Source of the DNA: Ampullaceana balthica
Taxonomy: Eukaryota; Mollusca; Gastropoda; Lymnaeidae
Direction of reading: 5' to 3'
Assembly: GCA_944989445.1 (NCBI GenBank)
Contig: CALYLW010001376.1
Span: 186,001-250,000, forward strand
Length of the DNA: 64,000 nt
This document shows, piece by piece, positions 34,205-45,579 of this stretch (positions are counted from its first letter, which is position 1; every line of letters begins with the position of its first letter). The notes beneath the pieces are model-generated. The model made no database searches. It was not told the origin of the DNA and saw only the letters and a list, made by a program, of their open reading frames with translations. A program made the position numbers and the translations under genes.

Positions 34205-37200
34205 ACTAATGATAGAGGTCAGAGGTCACCACTTTATATAATGATAGAAGTTAGAGGTCACCAATTACCCAATTCTTTATCTAATGATAGAGGTCATCAA
34301 TTACCCTATTCTTTATCTAATGATAAAGGTCACCAATTACCCAATTCTTTATCTAATGATAGAGGTTAGAGGTCATCAATTACCCAATTCTTTATCTTAT
34401 GATAGAGGTCACCAATTACCCAATTCTTTATCTAATGATAGAGGTCATCAATTACCCAATTCTTTATCTAATGATAGAGGTTAGAGGTCACCAATTACCC
34501 AATTCTTTATCTAATGATAGAGGTCATCAATTACCCAATTCTTTATCTAATGATAGAGGTTATAGGTCACCAATTACCCAATTCTTTATCTAATGATAGA
34601 GGTCATCAATTACCCAATCAATTCTTTATCTAATGATAGAGGTCATCAATTACCCAATTCTTTATCTAATGATAGAGGTTAGAGGTCACCAATTACCCAA
34701 TTCTTTATCTAATGATAGAGGTTAGAGGTCACCAATTACCCAATTCTTTATCTAATGATAGAGGTCATCAATTACCCAATTCTTTATCTAATGATAGAGG
34801 TCATCAATTACCCAATTCTTTATCTAATGATAGAGGTTAGAGGTCACCAATTACCCAATTCTTTATCTAATGATAGAGGTTAGAGGTCACCAATTACCCA
34901 ATTCTTTATCTAATGATAGAGGTTAGAGGTCACCAATTACCCAATTCTTTATCTAATGATAGAGGTCATCAATTACCCAATTCTTTATCTAATGATAGAG
35001 GTCATCAATTACCCAATCAATTCTTTATCTAATGATAGAGGTTAGAGGTCATCAATTACCCAATTCTTTATCTAATGATAGAGGTCACCAATTACCCAAT
35101 TCTTTATCTAATGATAGAGGTCATCAATTATCCAATTCTTTATCTAATGATAGAGGTCACCAATTACCCAATTCTTTATCTAATGATAGAGGTCATCAAT
35201 TACCCAATCAATTCTTTATCTAATGATAGAGTTCACCAATTACCCAATTTTTTTATCTAATGATAGAGGTCATCAATTACCCAATCAATTCTTTATCTAA
35301 TGATAGAGGTCACCAATTACCCAATCAATTCTTTATCTAATGATAGAGGTTAGAGGTCACCAATTACCCAATTCTTTATCTAATGATAGAGCTCATCAAT
35401 TACCCAATTCTTTATCTAATGATAGAGGTCATCAATTACCCAATTTTTTATCTAATGATAGAGGTCATCAATTACCCAATCAATTCTTTATCTAATGATA
35501 GGGGTCATCAATTACCCAATCAATTCTTTATCTAATGATAGAGGTCATCAATTACCCAATCAATTCTTTATCTAATGATAGAGGTCACCAATTACCCAAT
35601 TTTTTATCTAATGATAGAGGTCATCAATTACCCTATTCTTTATCTAATGATAGAGGTCATCAATTACCCAATCAATTCTTTATCTAATGATAGAGGTCAT
35701 CAATTACCCAATCAATTCTTTATCTAATGATAGAGGTCATCAATTACCCAATCAATTCTTTATCTAATGATAGAGGTCACCAATTACCCAATTCTTTATC
35801 TAATGATAGAGGTCATCAATTACCCAATTCTTTATCTAATGATAGAGGTCATCAATTACCCAATCAATTCTTTATCTAATGATAGAGGTCATCCATTACC
35901 CAATCAATTCTTTATCTAATGATAGAGGTCATCAATTACCCAATCAATTCTTTATCTAATGATAGAGGTCACCAATTACCCAATTTTTTATCTAATGATA
36001 GAGGTCATCAATTACCCAATTTTTTATCTAATGATAGAGGTCATCAATTACCCAATCAATTCTTTATCTAATGATAGAGGTCATCAATTACCCAATCAAT
36101 TCTTTATCTAATGATAGAGGTCACCAATTACCCAATTTTTTATCTAATGATAGAGGTCATCAATTACCCAAATCTTTATCTAATGATAGAGGTCATCAAT
36201 TACCCAATTCTTTATCTAATGATAGAGGTCATCAATTACCCAATCAATTCTTTATGTAATGATAGAGGTCACCAATTACCCAATTTTTTATCTAATGATA
36301 GAGGTCATCAATTACCCAATTCTTTATCTAATGATAGAGGTCATCAATTACCCAATTTTTTATCTAATGATAGAGGTCATCAATTACCCAATTCTTTATC
36401 TAATGATAGAGGTCATCAATTACCCAATTCTTTATCTAATGATAGAGGTCATCAATTACCCAATTCTTTATCTAATGATAGAGGTCATCAATTACCCAAT
36501 CAATTCTTTATCTAATGATAGAGGTCATCAATTACCCAATTTTTTATCTAATGATAGAGGTCATCAATTACCCAATCAATTCTTTATCTAATGATAGAGG
36601 TCATCAATTACCCAATTTTTTATCTAATGATAGAGGTCATCAATTACCCAATCAATTCTTTATCTAATGATAGAGGTCATCAATTACCCAATCAATTCTT
36701 TATCTAATGATAGAGGTCAACAATTACCCAATTTTTTATCTAATTATAGAGGTCATCAATTACCCAATTCTTTATCTAATGATAGAGGTCACCAATTACC
36801 CAATTTTTTATCTAATGTTAGAGGTCATCAATTACCCAATTCTTTATCTAATGATAGAGGTCACCAATTACCCAATTTTTTATCTAATGATAGAGGTCAT
36901 CAATTACCCAATTCTTTATCTAATGATAGAGGTCACCAATTACCCAATTCTTTATCTAATGATAGAGGTCATCAATTACCCAATTCTTTATCTAATGATA
37001 GAGGTCATCAATTACCCAATTCTTTATCTAATGATAGAGGTCACCAATTACCCAATTTTTTATCTAATGATAGAGGTCACCAATTACACAATCAATTCTG
37101 TATCTAATGATAGAGGTCATCAATTACCCATTCAATTCTTTATCTAATGATAGAGGTCACCAATTACCCAATTTTTTATCTAATGATAGAGGTCATCAAT

Positions 37201-37298
37201 TACCCAATCAATTTTTTATCTAATGACAGAGGTCATCAATTACCCAATCAATTCTTTATCTAATGATAGAGGTCACCAATTACCCAATTCTTTATCTA
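34205..37298 (+). repeat. 36/40-bp minisatellite, about 80 copies
   Basis: Unit begins GATAGAGGTCATCAATTACC and ends CAATTCTTTATCTAAT. A 40-bp form carries CAATCAATTC, and a 43-bp form carries an extra TTAGAGG. Forms occur in runs: TTAGAGG near 34.2-35.4 kb, CAATCAATTC near 35.2-36.7 kb. The array starts about 15 bases inside the intron after the exon ending at 37313. Confidence 0.95.
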
Positions 37299-37312
37299 GT
37301 GAAAGAACTCAC

Positions 37313-37410
37313 CAAAGACCTTGCAGTCGGAATAAAACTTTGAAATAATTGGGTAGCTTGTGTTTCAATGAAATTCTCCCCCTTCGCCAAAGACAAGTTG
37401 TAACCGATTC
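37313..37410 (-). CDS. ABCA-like transporter, exon 10 (after NBD1)
   Basis: Encodes IGYNLSLAKGENFIETQATQ, then LFQSFIPTARSL. This is the ABCA stretch after 'GSS.FLK..FG', normally GxGYxLTLVK, followed by the 'vp.A.l.s' helix. Acceptor ATCGCCAG (start 37410, phase 1, so G from the previous exon makes Gly), donor GTGAGT (37312, phase 0). The next exon lies about 10.8 kb away across two satellite-like arrays. Confidence 0.88.
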
Positions 37411-37966
37411 CTGGCGATGAGGAGATCACGAGAAATAGTGAGCTATCTTAACATTAAATACTTTTACAATAAACTCAATACAATGTCTTGAATAAGTATT
37501 TAATATTAACAATTGGCTAATGTACTACATTTAAAAGCAATTCTTAATCTTAACAATGAAATTTAAGATTTGAATCCAGAAGTTGTCCAAAGACGTGCGG
37601 TGCTGGCCGAGTGGAGGGGATCCATACCCCTAATACACATAAGCTGTATTTTGCCATTTTGTTACATCACTTAGCTGAATAAAGCTGCGATTTAAATAGA
37701 TCAACAAATGCGCCAAGCTATAAACACATCACCCTCATCCCATCCAACCCATCTCACTCGTCACAGCCTCCCGAGTTGTCCTATCTACGTAGCTGAATTG
37801 AACTTTCGGGTCAACGCGAGAGTAATAACAATCTTAGTGTAGGGTTAGGGGAAACCCCATGGATGTTTCCATTTTAAAATTGTTTTGCAATATCGAAGAG
37901 AGATTTTTTTAACGAATAAGACAACTTATTTTTTAAGGTGAAACTTATGTAAAAGTTGCATCTCAC
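37411..37966. other. intron, nothing recognised
   Basis: Unassigned intronic DNA between exons 9 and 10, moderately AT-rich. Confidence 0.45.
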
Positions 37967-38177
37967 CAAATATGGACCTGATAAACAATGACGAGCCGTA
38001 ACATCGCATCTGGCCATTCATCATCAGGGCTACCTTGTCTGCAAACTGGTCTGCTTCGTGCAGGCTGTGACACGTCACCACGATTGTCCGATCTATGCAC
38101 TTGTTTTTGATGGCTGACCACAGATCTGCTCTTGAGACGCGGTCAAGGCCAGCAGTGGGTTCATCAAGGAGTATCAC
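37967..38177 (-). CDS. ABCA-like transporter, exon 9 (NBD1: Walker B, D-loop, H-loop)
   Basis: Begins with an intact Walker B plus D-loop, VILLDEPTAGLDRVSRADLW, including the catalytic Glu. IVVTCHSLHEADQFADKVAL follows, in which the switch His is kept (CH for the usual TH) along with the family HxMDEAD-type motif. Then comes MNGQMRCYGSSLFIRSIF, matching 'G.L.c.GSslFLK..fG'. Acceptor CTCACCAG (start 38177, phase 0), donor GTGAGA (37966, phase 1). Seen alone this exon looks functional; the changes in NBD1 are in the exons before it. Confidence 0.93.
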
Positions 38178-38554
38178 CTGGTGAGCAGTTGGGGTGTGAA
38201 TGGGGGGGGGGTAAGATTTGCAATCAGAAGACGATTGGTGAGTTAAACTAAGGAGTTAATCTAATTTGTGTTAAATGGTTCAATAAATGTTCACTAACTC
38301 GCTCTTCTATTTATTTGTTTCTGAAAATAACTGCAAGTTTCGTCACGGCCTAACCATAACACGTAACTTTATTTTCGTCAAAGTTCCATTGTCATTTAAA
38401 TTCCACACATAAATTCAAAGTATTACAACAGTTAGAGGCATGTGTACATGTACACGATCTGCTATCCGTCTAGTTCCATAACGAATGGGTCCCGTTTATT
38501 TCTCGGGATGTGCATGTTTACCTTATGGACTTCACAATAATCACCTCACCTGAA

Positions 38555-39665
38555 ATGCCCCCTGTCCTGTATCGGCATCTTTTCGTCTCGAAAGACGATG
38601 GTGCATCACCGTTGGGTTGGGTTGCATTTCCTCGTGTGGCTGAGCAGTCCTATCCTTGAGTGACAGTCTTTTCCACAACTTTTGCACACGAGTTATCTGC
38701 TTCTGATTGTTCTGGCTTTTCTTATAGCTCTTCTGTCTGTAGCCTCCTCCATCCTTCGCTCATCGGCTACCATGACACCCTCTTTGACAAATGTGCGCCA
38801 CGAAGATCGGTCATCTGCTTTTCATTCCCAGTCACTTGTGTTTATTCTGGCTGCTTTCATGTCTCTCTGGCAGACACCTTTAAATCGCAGACGTGGGTGA
38901 CCTGTCTTCCTCTTTCCCGATGCCAGTTCTCCATATAGTAGGTCCTTTGGGATACGACACGGGCTCATTCTTTTTACATGTCCTAGCCATCTTAGGCGGC
39001 TTTCACTAAGGATTGAGAACATGCTTTGGATATTGGCACGTATTAGGACCTCACTATTTGGCACTTTTTCCTGCCATTTAATGCAAAGAATGCGACGCAG
39101 GCACCTCAATTCGAAGTTATTAAGCTTGCGCTCATGGGATTTATAAGTGGTCCATGTGTCGCTCCCGTATAGCAGCGTACTGATGATGCAGGCTCGATAG
39201 ACACACAGTTTGGTTTTCTCCGTTAGATTGATGCTTTGCCAAACCCGTTTATTTTTTTTAGCCATAGTGGCAGCTGATTTGTCAATTCTACTGTTTATTT
39301 CGTCCTCGATGGACAGTGAGTTGGAAACCTTGGACCCCAGGTAGGCGAAGCTGTCCACAACCTCCAAGTTTTCATTGCAGATATTGATGGTAGGAGGAGA
39401 ACATGTGTCTTGGGCCATGATGTTTGTCTTTTTCAAGCTGATTTGCAGACCAAATTCTTTGCAGGCGCTGGAGAAGCTTGACACGAGTTTTTGGAAACCA
39501 GTTTCTGTGTGTGATGTCAGTGCCGCATCGTCCGCAAAAAGTAGCTCGCGAATTAGGACACCTGTCTTTTTAGATTTGGCTCGGAGGCGGTCAGTGTTGA
39601 AAAGTTCTCCATCAGCTCTGTTGTGTAACCAGATTCCATCACTGCTATCCCTGAATGGTTATCCT
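38555..39665 (-). pseudogene. non-LTR retrotransposon RT fragment
   Basis: Related to the RT at 6.7 and 10.2 kb but clearly diverged. The minus strand reads RADGELFNTDRLRAKSKKTG, ELLFADDAALTSH (intact FADD), LQISLKKTNIM, YLGSKVSNSLS, LLYGSDTWTTY, RLRWLGHVKRM and LLYGELASGKRK. An in-frame TGA follows SDWE (about 38822). Beyond it a C-terminal zinc-finger-like CKSCGKDCHSRIGLLSHTRK remains readable. Truncated at the 5' end, it sits in the intron between exons 8 and 9. Confidence 0.87.
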
Positions 39666-39840
39666 ACCTATGATTAAACCTGAAGTGTCCTTTGTTTAAC
39701 CTTTGGTTAACCCTACAATGTCCCTTGTCTAACATTTGGTTTACACTGAAAAGTCCCTTGCTCTACCTTGGTTCACCCTGAAATGCCACAATGTCTTAAC
39801 TGTGTGTAACAAACAGGCATTGTAATATATTCACTAGTAC

Positions 39841-39996
39841 CTTTGGGTAACCGGCAAAGGCGCAGGACACAGCGAGAAACCTTCTCTGTGCCTCTGTCAG
39901 GTCGGACGCCTTCTGATTCCTGGCCTCCTGCAGTCCGAAGCTCTTCAACAACTCGACAAACTCCTGTTGTCTGCCCACCGGTCGCTCTCCTCGTAT
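39841..39996 (-). CDS. ABCA-like transporter, exon 8 (NBD1: helical region and altered signature motif)
   Basis: Encodes 52 residues: IRGERPVGRQQEFVELLKSF, then GLQEARNQKASDL, then TEAQRRFLAVSCAFAGYPK. In ABCA proteins the equivalent reads L-S-G-G-M/Q-x-R-K-L. Here it is L-T-E-A-Q-R-R-F-L: the Ser-Gly-Gly core of the ABC signature is replaced, while the QRR-L scaffold remains. It joins directly to VILLDEPT of the next exon. Acceptor TTGACCAG (start 39996), donor GTACTA (39840), phase 0 both sides. Confidence 0.88.
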
Positions 39997-40287
39997 CTGG
40001 TCAAGAGATTTGTCAGGGGTCAGAGAAACAAAAGTCACCAATCATTTTTACACATGGCTCTTACTGAACACTAATAACTGAACGCTGCATGCTTCGTTAA
40101 GTCTGAACTTAAAAATGTTTCAAGAGGTCAAATCTTTACGTCTGTTCAAACAGTAATACCCCAACACCTGTCACAGATCACATGGGGTGGGTGGGTATGA
40201 GGTTATCACAAAGATGTCATATGCTTCATAAATTATTTTAAGATAGTGTGAGATCAAAGAAAAATTTAAGAAAAGTTTGACTACTTT

Positions 40288-41360
<1,073 letters not shown>

Positions 41361-41431
41361 TATTTGATAAAGTTTTTGTACATCAGACCGCACTGAAAAT
41401 ATCAATAACCGAGACATTCTAGTTTAAGTTA

Positions 41432-41530
41432 AATAATAATAATAAATTGATGATTTATATAGCGCTGTATCCCAGTAAGGAACTGGGCTCACGGCGCTTT
41501 ACATGAAGAAAGATTAAAAGTAAAATAATA
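41432..41530 (+). repeat. dispersed element with TTTATATAGCGCTGTATCCC
   Basis: Starts with (AAT)n, then TTGATGATTTATATAGCGCT and a GGGCTCACGGCGCTTTACAT block. A second copy lies at 58484-58565 in the same orientation. The class is not certain; the (AAT)n edge and abundance suggest a retroelement tail. Confidence 0.65.
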
Positions 41531-41701
41531 AACAAGCTGATGAAGCACTTTAAATCCGTTAAGTGCTATCAAAAGAAAAGAGAACCAAACTCATGTCCCT
41601 CATCAAATGCAATCTGGAGTTAATCTCTATGTTCATTTGTTGTGGTTGACGTACTAAAAGGTTGGCGATCAAATACTGTACTCAGCCATTTTACTATTGG
41701 T

Positions 41702-41910
41702 CAGAGATGGCTAACCTATGACACGCGAGCCACAGTCGGCACGCAGAGCCTCATCAGCCGACACGAGACAAAAATATTACTTCCTTAATCAAACCAGCCA
41801 AGCCAAATTCCATTTTCGGGTTTCATTGGAGTGTTGGCACTTTGCTATAAATAAGTCGGTTTTTTGGTTGAATTTTGGGCACGCGGCCCAAAAAAGGTTC
41901 GCCATCACTG
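41702..41910 (+). mobile_element. hAT-type MITE
   Basis: Ends CAGAGATGGCTAACCT and AGGTTCGCCATCACTG pair as imperfect inverted repeats. Flanks CTATTGGT (41694-41701) and CTATAGGT (41911-41918) are an 8-bp target duplication with one difference. Subterminal GGCACGC motifs appear in both halves. Confidence 0.82.
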
Positions 41911-41939
41911 CTATAGGTTATACACTACAAATAATTATG

Positions 41940-42337
41940 GTAGTCTTAGTCGTGTGTCAATCACAAACTGCTAATTCTCGAGGTACACTGTAACCGAAAC
42001 TTACCAATTATTGAATCTTTGGAAACATTATTTCTAATGCTTTGGCCATAGTATTGAAAAATGATTTCATTAAAAAAAATAAACAACGGTGAAAAATAAG
42101 AAGAGTACGATGATCTCTATCAACTTCATACAAACCAAACCCAAGCAGTACATCAAAGGATCTCTATCAAGTTTATACAAACCGGGATAAATTCTTGTCA
42201 GGGATTTACTCTGGCCTGTTACACCGGATCTTAATCAAAAATACTTTTAGACAAGACAGTTTATGTCAACAAATATCAACCAAAGTCGGCTACAAACGTG
42301 GTTATCCCACTACGAATCTACGTGAAGAACTTGTGCG
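41940..42337. other. intron, nothing recognised
   Basis: Unassigned intronic DNA. A short imperfect direct repeat (AAGGATCTCTATCAA-type, around 42110 and 42155) is visible. Confidence 0.4.
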
Positions 42338-42407
42338 GTACTCACGCGATGGTACAAGTACTTGTGCGGTACTCACGCGATGGTACAAGAACTTGTGCGG
42401 TACTCAC
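42338..42407 (-). repeat. 31-bp tandem copies of a 5' splice site, about 2-3 copies
   Basis: Gene strand: the exon ends CTTGTACCATCGC and its donor is GTGAGTACCGC. Two further copies of that 31-bp junction block follow, giving equally good donors at 42377/42376 and 42346/42345. Using either would add 31 or 62 bases and break the frame. Confidence 0.88.
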
Positions 42408-42562
42408 GCGATGGTACAAGTCCAGGTGTTGCAGACAAGTGAGGCTTGGGAAGATGATGTCGTGCTGGGGACAGTAGCCGATCTCCATCAGCATGTTGAC
42501 CCTCTCCTTCCACACATCGATCTCGTTAATTGTCACATTGCCCCGTGTGGCACCGATGGCCC
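42408..42562 (-). CDS. ABCA-like transporter, exon 7 (NBD1: Q-loop)
   Basis: Encodes GAIGATRGNVTINEIDVWKE, RVNMLMEIGYCPQHDIIF and PSLTCLQHLDLYHR. GYCPQHDIIFPSLT is the ABCA Q-loop (G.CPQHd.LFd.LT), here intact with its Gln. The opening GATRGNVTI replaces the usual pPtsGtv.v after Walker A. Acceptor CCATCTAG (start 42562, phase 1), donor GTGAGT (42407, phase 0). Confidence 0.92.
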
Positions 42563-42837
42563 CTAGATGGACAAGCTTTCAGTCAGAAACGTGTGGTGGC
42601 ATTTGTTACCTTCATATTGTCACTTGCTACTTTGTACAAAACTCAAGCCGGGTACTTGTTGGGCATAGAAGACAATGTACTGTACAAATTTAAAAGAGGT
42701 GCACCCCCAGCCCTCACCAAAAAAATATATTTATAAGTAACCGCCTCACATAATGAAAATTCTGTTTTAATTCATTATTTACAGCTCCCAGAAGGTTGTT
42801 TCATAATTTTTTCGCCTTAATGTATCCCTAATATGTT

Positions 42838-42940
42838 AAAGTATATCACCCACATGTTATAGTATATCTCTAACATGTTATATTATATCTCTCACATGTT
42901 ATAACATTTATCTCAGATGTTATAGTATATCTCTCACTGA
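42838..42940 (+). repeat. ~23-bp AT-rich repeats, 4-5 copies
   Basis: Irregular units of TATCTCTCACATGTTATAGTA type within the intron downstream of exon 6. Confidence 0.7.
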
Positions 42941-43006
42941 GGCGTCACTAGGGGATGCGGATGGTGCGGACCGCCCCGGGTGACACCATCACAAGGTACA
43001 TGTACT

Positions 43007-43265
43007 TACCTGGCATCAAACCAAGCCAAGGCGACGTGCCTGGGTGGCTATGGTCCAAGAACACTGTAATTACCTGCCATCAAACCAAGCAAAGTTGACG
43101 TGCCTCAGTGGCTAGGGCCCAAGAACACTGTAATTACCTGCCATCAAACCAAGCAAAGTTGACGTGCCTCAGTGGCTAGGGCCCAAGAACACTGTAATTA
43201 CCTGCCATCAAACCAAGCAAAGTTGACGTGCCTGAGTGGCTAGGGCCCAAGAATACGGTACTTAC
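43007..43265 (-). repeat. 64-bp tandem copies of the Walker A exon end plus donor, 4 copies
   Basis: Gene strand: each unit holds about 54 bases of exon 6 (TGTTCTTGGGCCCTAGCCAC through GGTTTGATGGCAG) followed by a ten-base spacer, GTAAGTACCG in the first and GTAATTACAG in others. TACCTG positions (43071, 43135, 43199, 43263) give the exact 64-bp period. Every copy carries the ACG (Thr) codon at the Walker A Lys position. The copy farthest from the exon is the most diverged. Confidence 0.93.
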
Positions 43266-43383
43266 CTGCCATCAAACCAAGCAAAGTTGACGTGCCTGAG
43301 TGGCTAGGGCCCAAGAACACGGTGACTTGATTTTGGAAGATTTTCATGTTGATGCCAGCCACAACGGCGTGCTTGTCGTACAC
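43266..43383 (-). CDS. ABCA-like transporter, exon 6 (NBD1: A-loop and degenerate Walker A)
   Basis: Encodes VYDKHAVVAGINMKIFQNQV, then TVFLGPSHSGTSTLLGLMAG. It matches the ABCA start of NBD1 (aV.gl...v..gqit.LLGhNGAGKTTt.sml.G). The P-loop reads G-P-S-H-S-G-T-S-T, so the invariant Lys that contacts ATP phosphates is Thr (codon ACG) and the GxG spacing is altered. Acceptor TCGTCTGTCAG (start 43383, phase 0), donor GTAAGT (43265, phase 1). Its last 54 bases seed the 64-bp array. Confidence 0.9.
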
Positions 43384-43489
43384 CTGACAGACGAGACAAG
43401 ATCAGCTAGCATTGGGGGGAGCATCCACTTATGAAGATTGTTACTAGACAATATCATATATATATATATATATATATATTACCTTGACA

Positions 43490-43938
43490 ACCCCATGGTA
43501 TATTACCTTGACGACCTCATGTTATATTACCTTGATGACCTCATGTTATATTACCTTGAAGACCTCATGTTATATTACCTTGACAACCTCATGTTATATT
43601 ACCTTGAAGACTTCATGTTATATTACCTTGACAACCTCATGTTATATTATCTTGACGACCTCATGTTATATTACCTTGACAACCTCATGTTATATTACAT
43701 TGACAACCTCATGTTATATTACCTTGACAACCTCATGTTATATTACCTTGACAACCTCATGTTATATTACCTTGATGACCTCATGTTATATTACCTTGAC
43801 AACCTTATGTTATATTACCTTGACAACCTCATGTTATATTACTTTGACAACCTCATGTTATATTGCCTTGACAGCCCCATGTTATATTACCTTGACAACC
43901 TCATGTTATATTACCTTGACAACCCCATGTTATATTAC
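43490..43938 (-). repeat. 24-bp minisatellite seeded on a 5' splice site, about 18 copies
   Basis: Gene strand: unit GAGGTTGTCAAG + GTAATATAACAT, which is the last 12 bases of exon 5 plus its donor region. The array starts at the junction. Variant units change the GTTGTC half (GTCGTC, GTCATC, TCTTC). An (AT)n run at 43456-43480 marks the far end. In the transporter frame the first intronic codons are GTA ATA TAA, so donor skipping would meet a stop at once. Confidence 0.93.
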
Positions 43939-44058
43939 CTTGACAACCTCATTCAATACAATCGATAATTTGAGGCCAGCTTCCGGTGGCTCAAAGAGCT
44001 TCTGGTCGTGTGCTGGTAGATCTGGTACCGACTGGTTACTTGGAAACCAGAAGTTTGG
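43939..44058 (-). CDS. ABCA-like transporter, exon 5 (between TM6 and NBD1)
   Basis: Encodes 40 residues: PNFWFPSNQSVPDLPAHDQK, then LFEPPEAGLKLSIVLNEVVK. It covers the ABCA 'YW........fE..p...... v.i..L.K.y' region leading into NBD1. Acceptor CGTATTTCAG (start 44058), donor GTAATA (43938), phase 0 both ends. Confidence 0.87.
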
Positions 44059-44089
44059 CTGAAATACGTTAGGCGCGTATGTTATTCAC

Positions 44090-44415
44090 ATACAATTCAC
44101 TACTTAGGTAGGACAAACAAACAATTAACTACTTGAGTAGGGCAAACACACAATTCACTACTTGGGTAGGACAAACAAACAATTCACTACTTGGGTAGGA
44201 CAAACAAACAATTCACTACTTGGGTAGGAGAAACAAACAATTCAATACTTGGGTAGGACAAACAAACAATTCACTACTTGGGTAGGACAAACAAACAATT
44301 CACTACTTGGGTAGGACAAACAAACAATTCACTACTTGGGTAGGACAAACAAACAATTCAATACTTGGGTAGGAGAAACAAACAATTCAATACTTGGGTA
44401 GGAGAAACAAACAAT
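44090..44415 (+). repeat. 29-bp minisatellite, about 11 copies
   Basis: Unit ACAATTCACTACTTGGGTAG plus GACAAACAA, lying 30-350 bases upstream (gene strand) of the exon 5 acceptor. Some units have AGAAACAA or TCAATACTT. It contains no splice motif, unlike the donor-side arrays. Confidence 0.9.
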
Positions 44416-44419
44416 TCAA

Positions 44420-45050
44420 TTCTTGTCCTTAACCAAAATAATTTGAATGCATTTCATAGTATATTAGAAATGATTGAGTTGCATAAAACAAGATATGAAA
44501 CGGAAACATGAGTTGAGGAGAAGATGATAATAATAATATTTGGAGACGAGGTCTACCCTACATGGTTTGGTTAAGCACAAAGCCGTTCGTTAGGGCCTAA
44601 CCATAACGCGTAGTTTTAGAGTATGTATCCATATGGAAGTGTCTATAGGTACTCGACAACCAATAGTTTGTACAGGGCTTTGAATTAAATTGGTACTCAA
44701 ATTAATAGTCACAGTCTCTGATATAAGATTTAATAATATCGTTTATCAACAAGCTTCCCTGGTTTCATGGTAGTGTGTAGGATTTTTGTCCTATAGGTAT
44801 ATGGTTCGAGTTTCAGTTGTGCAGGTATTTTTTTTTCATTTGTTATTTCAAACTCATTAGGTATTAGGATATTGGTTTCAATTACTTTCAATGACCTATA
44901 ATTTTTAAATTATGAGGTTAGGGTTAGAGCTCCTTAATTAAATTAGGTAATCATAGATTGTAATGTTCGTAAGTATTATTCATATTTATCTGCAACTTAC
45001 ATTTTTAATTGAGGATCTCAAAATATCCAAATATTTACTGCGAGATGATC
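44420..45050. other. intron with a degenerate tRNA-like segment
   Basis: Mostly unassigned AT-rich DNA. At 44754-44825 a tRNA-like block has TGGTTTCATGGTAGTG (A-box-like) and GGTTCGAGTTTC (B-box-like), followed by T-rich DNA. It is degenerate and probably a tRNA pseudogene or SINE head. Confidence 0.4.
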
Positions 45051-45054
45051 AAAT

Positions 45055-45575
45055 CTATACTATACTAATAAAAGGCTCACTCATCACTATACTAATAAAA
45101 GGCTCACTCATCACTATACTAATAAAAGGCTCACTCATCACTATACTAATAAAAGGCTCACTCATCACTATACTAATAAAAGGCTCACTCATCACTATAC
45201 TAATAAAAGGCTCACTCATCACTATACTAATAAAAGGCTCACTCATCACTATACTAATAAAAGGCTCACTCATCACTATACTAATAAAAGGCTCACTCAT
45301 CACTATACTAATAAAAGGCTCACTCATCACTATACTAATAAAAGGCTCACTCATCACTATACTAATAAAAGGCTCACTCATCACTATACTAATAAAAGGC
45401 TCACTCATCACTATACTAATAAAAGGCTCACTCATCACTATACTAATAAAAGGCTCACTCATCACTATACTAATAAAAGGCTGAATCATCACTATACTAA
45501 TAAAAGGCTCACTCATCACTATACTAATAAAAGGCTCACTCATCACTATACTAATAAAAGGCTCACTCATCACTA
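45055..45575 (+). repeat. 27-bp minisatellite, 19 nearly identical copies
   Basis: Unit TATACTAATAAAAGGCTCAC plus TCATCAC. Only one unit (around 45482) differs (GGCTGAATCATC). As 27 is divisible by three, both strands translate as nine-residue repeats (ITILIKGSL on plus, MSEPFISIV on minus) without stops. No splice site, start context or unique flanking domain supports translation. Confidence 0.95.
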
Positions 45576-45579
45576 ATTC

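Noticed and set aside
26865..34241. Very long plus-strand reading frames (up to about 2,040 codons) of His/Tyr/Thr/Ile-rich repeats
   Set aside because: They are the 58-bp minisatellite read through in all three frames, antisense to the transporter and in its intron. No start context, domain or splice logic supports a protein.
26765..37298. CRISPR-like appearance of regular repeats
   Set aside because: Units are contiguous with no unique spacers, periods of 58 and 36/40 bp are pure tandem DNA, and the setting is a eukaryotic intron.
38660..39677. Plus-strand frames of 72-100 codons near 39 kb
   Set aside because: Antisense shadows of the RT pseudogene on the minus strand.
43438..44062. Plus-strand Tyr/Leu/Asp and Thr/Cys/Tyr repeat frames
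   Set aside because: Antisense translation of the 24-bp splice-anchored array.
44963..45573. Nine-residue repeat proteins on both strands
   Set aside because: Both follow from a 27-bp period without stops. The mirrored openness argues for chance.
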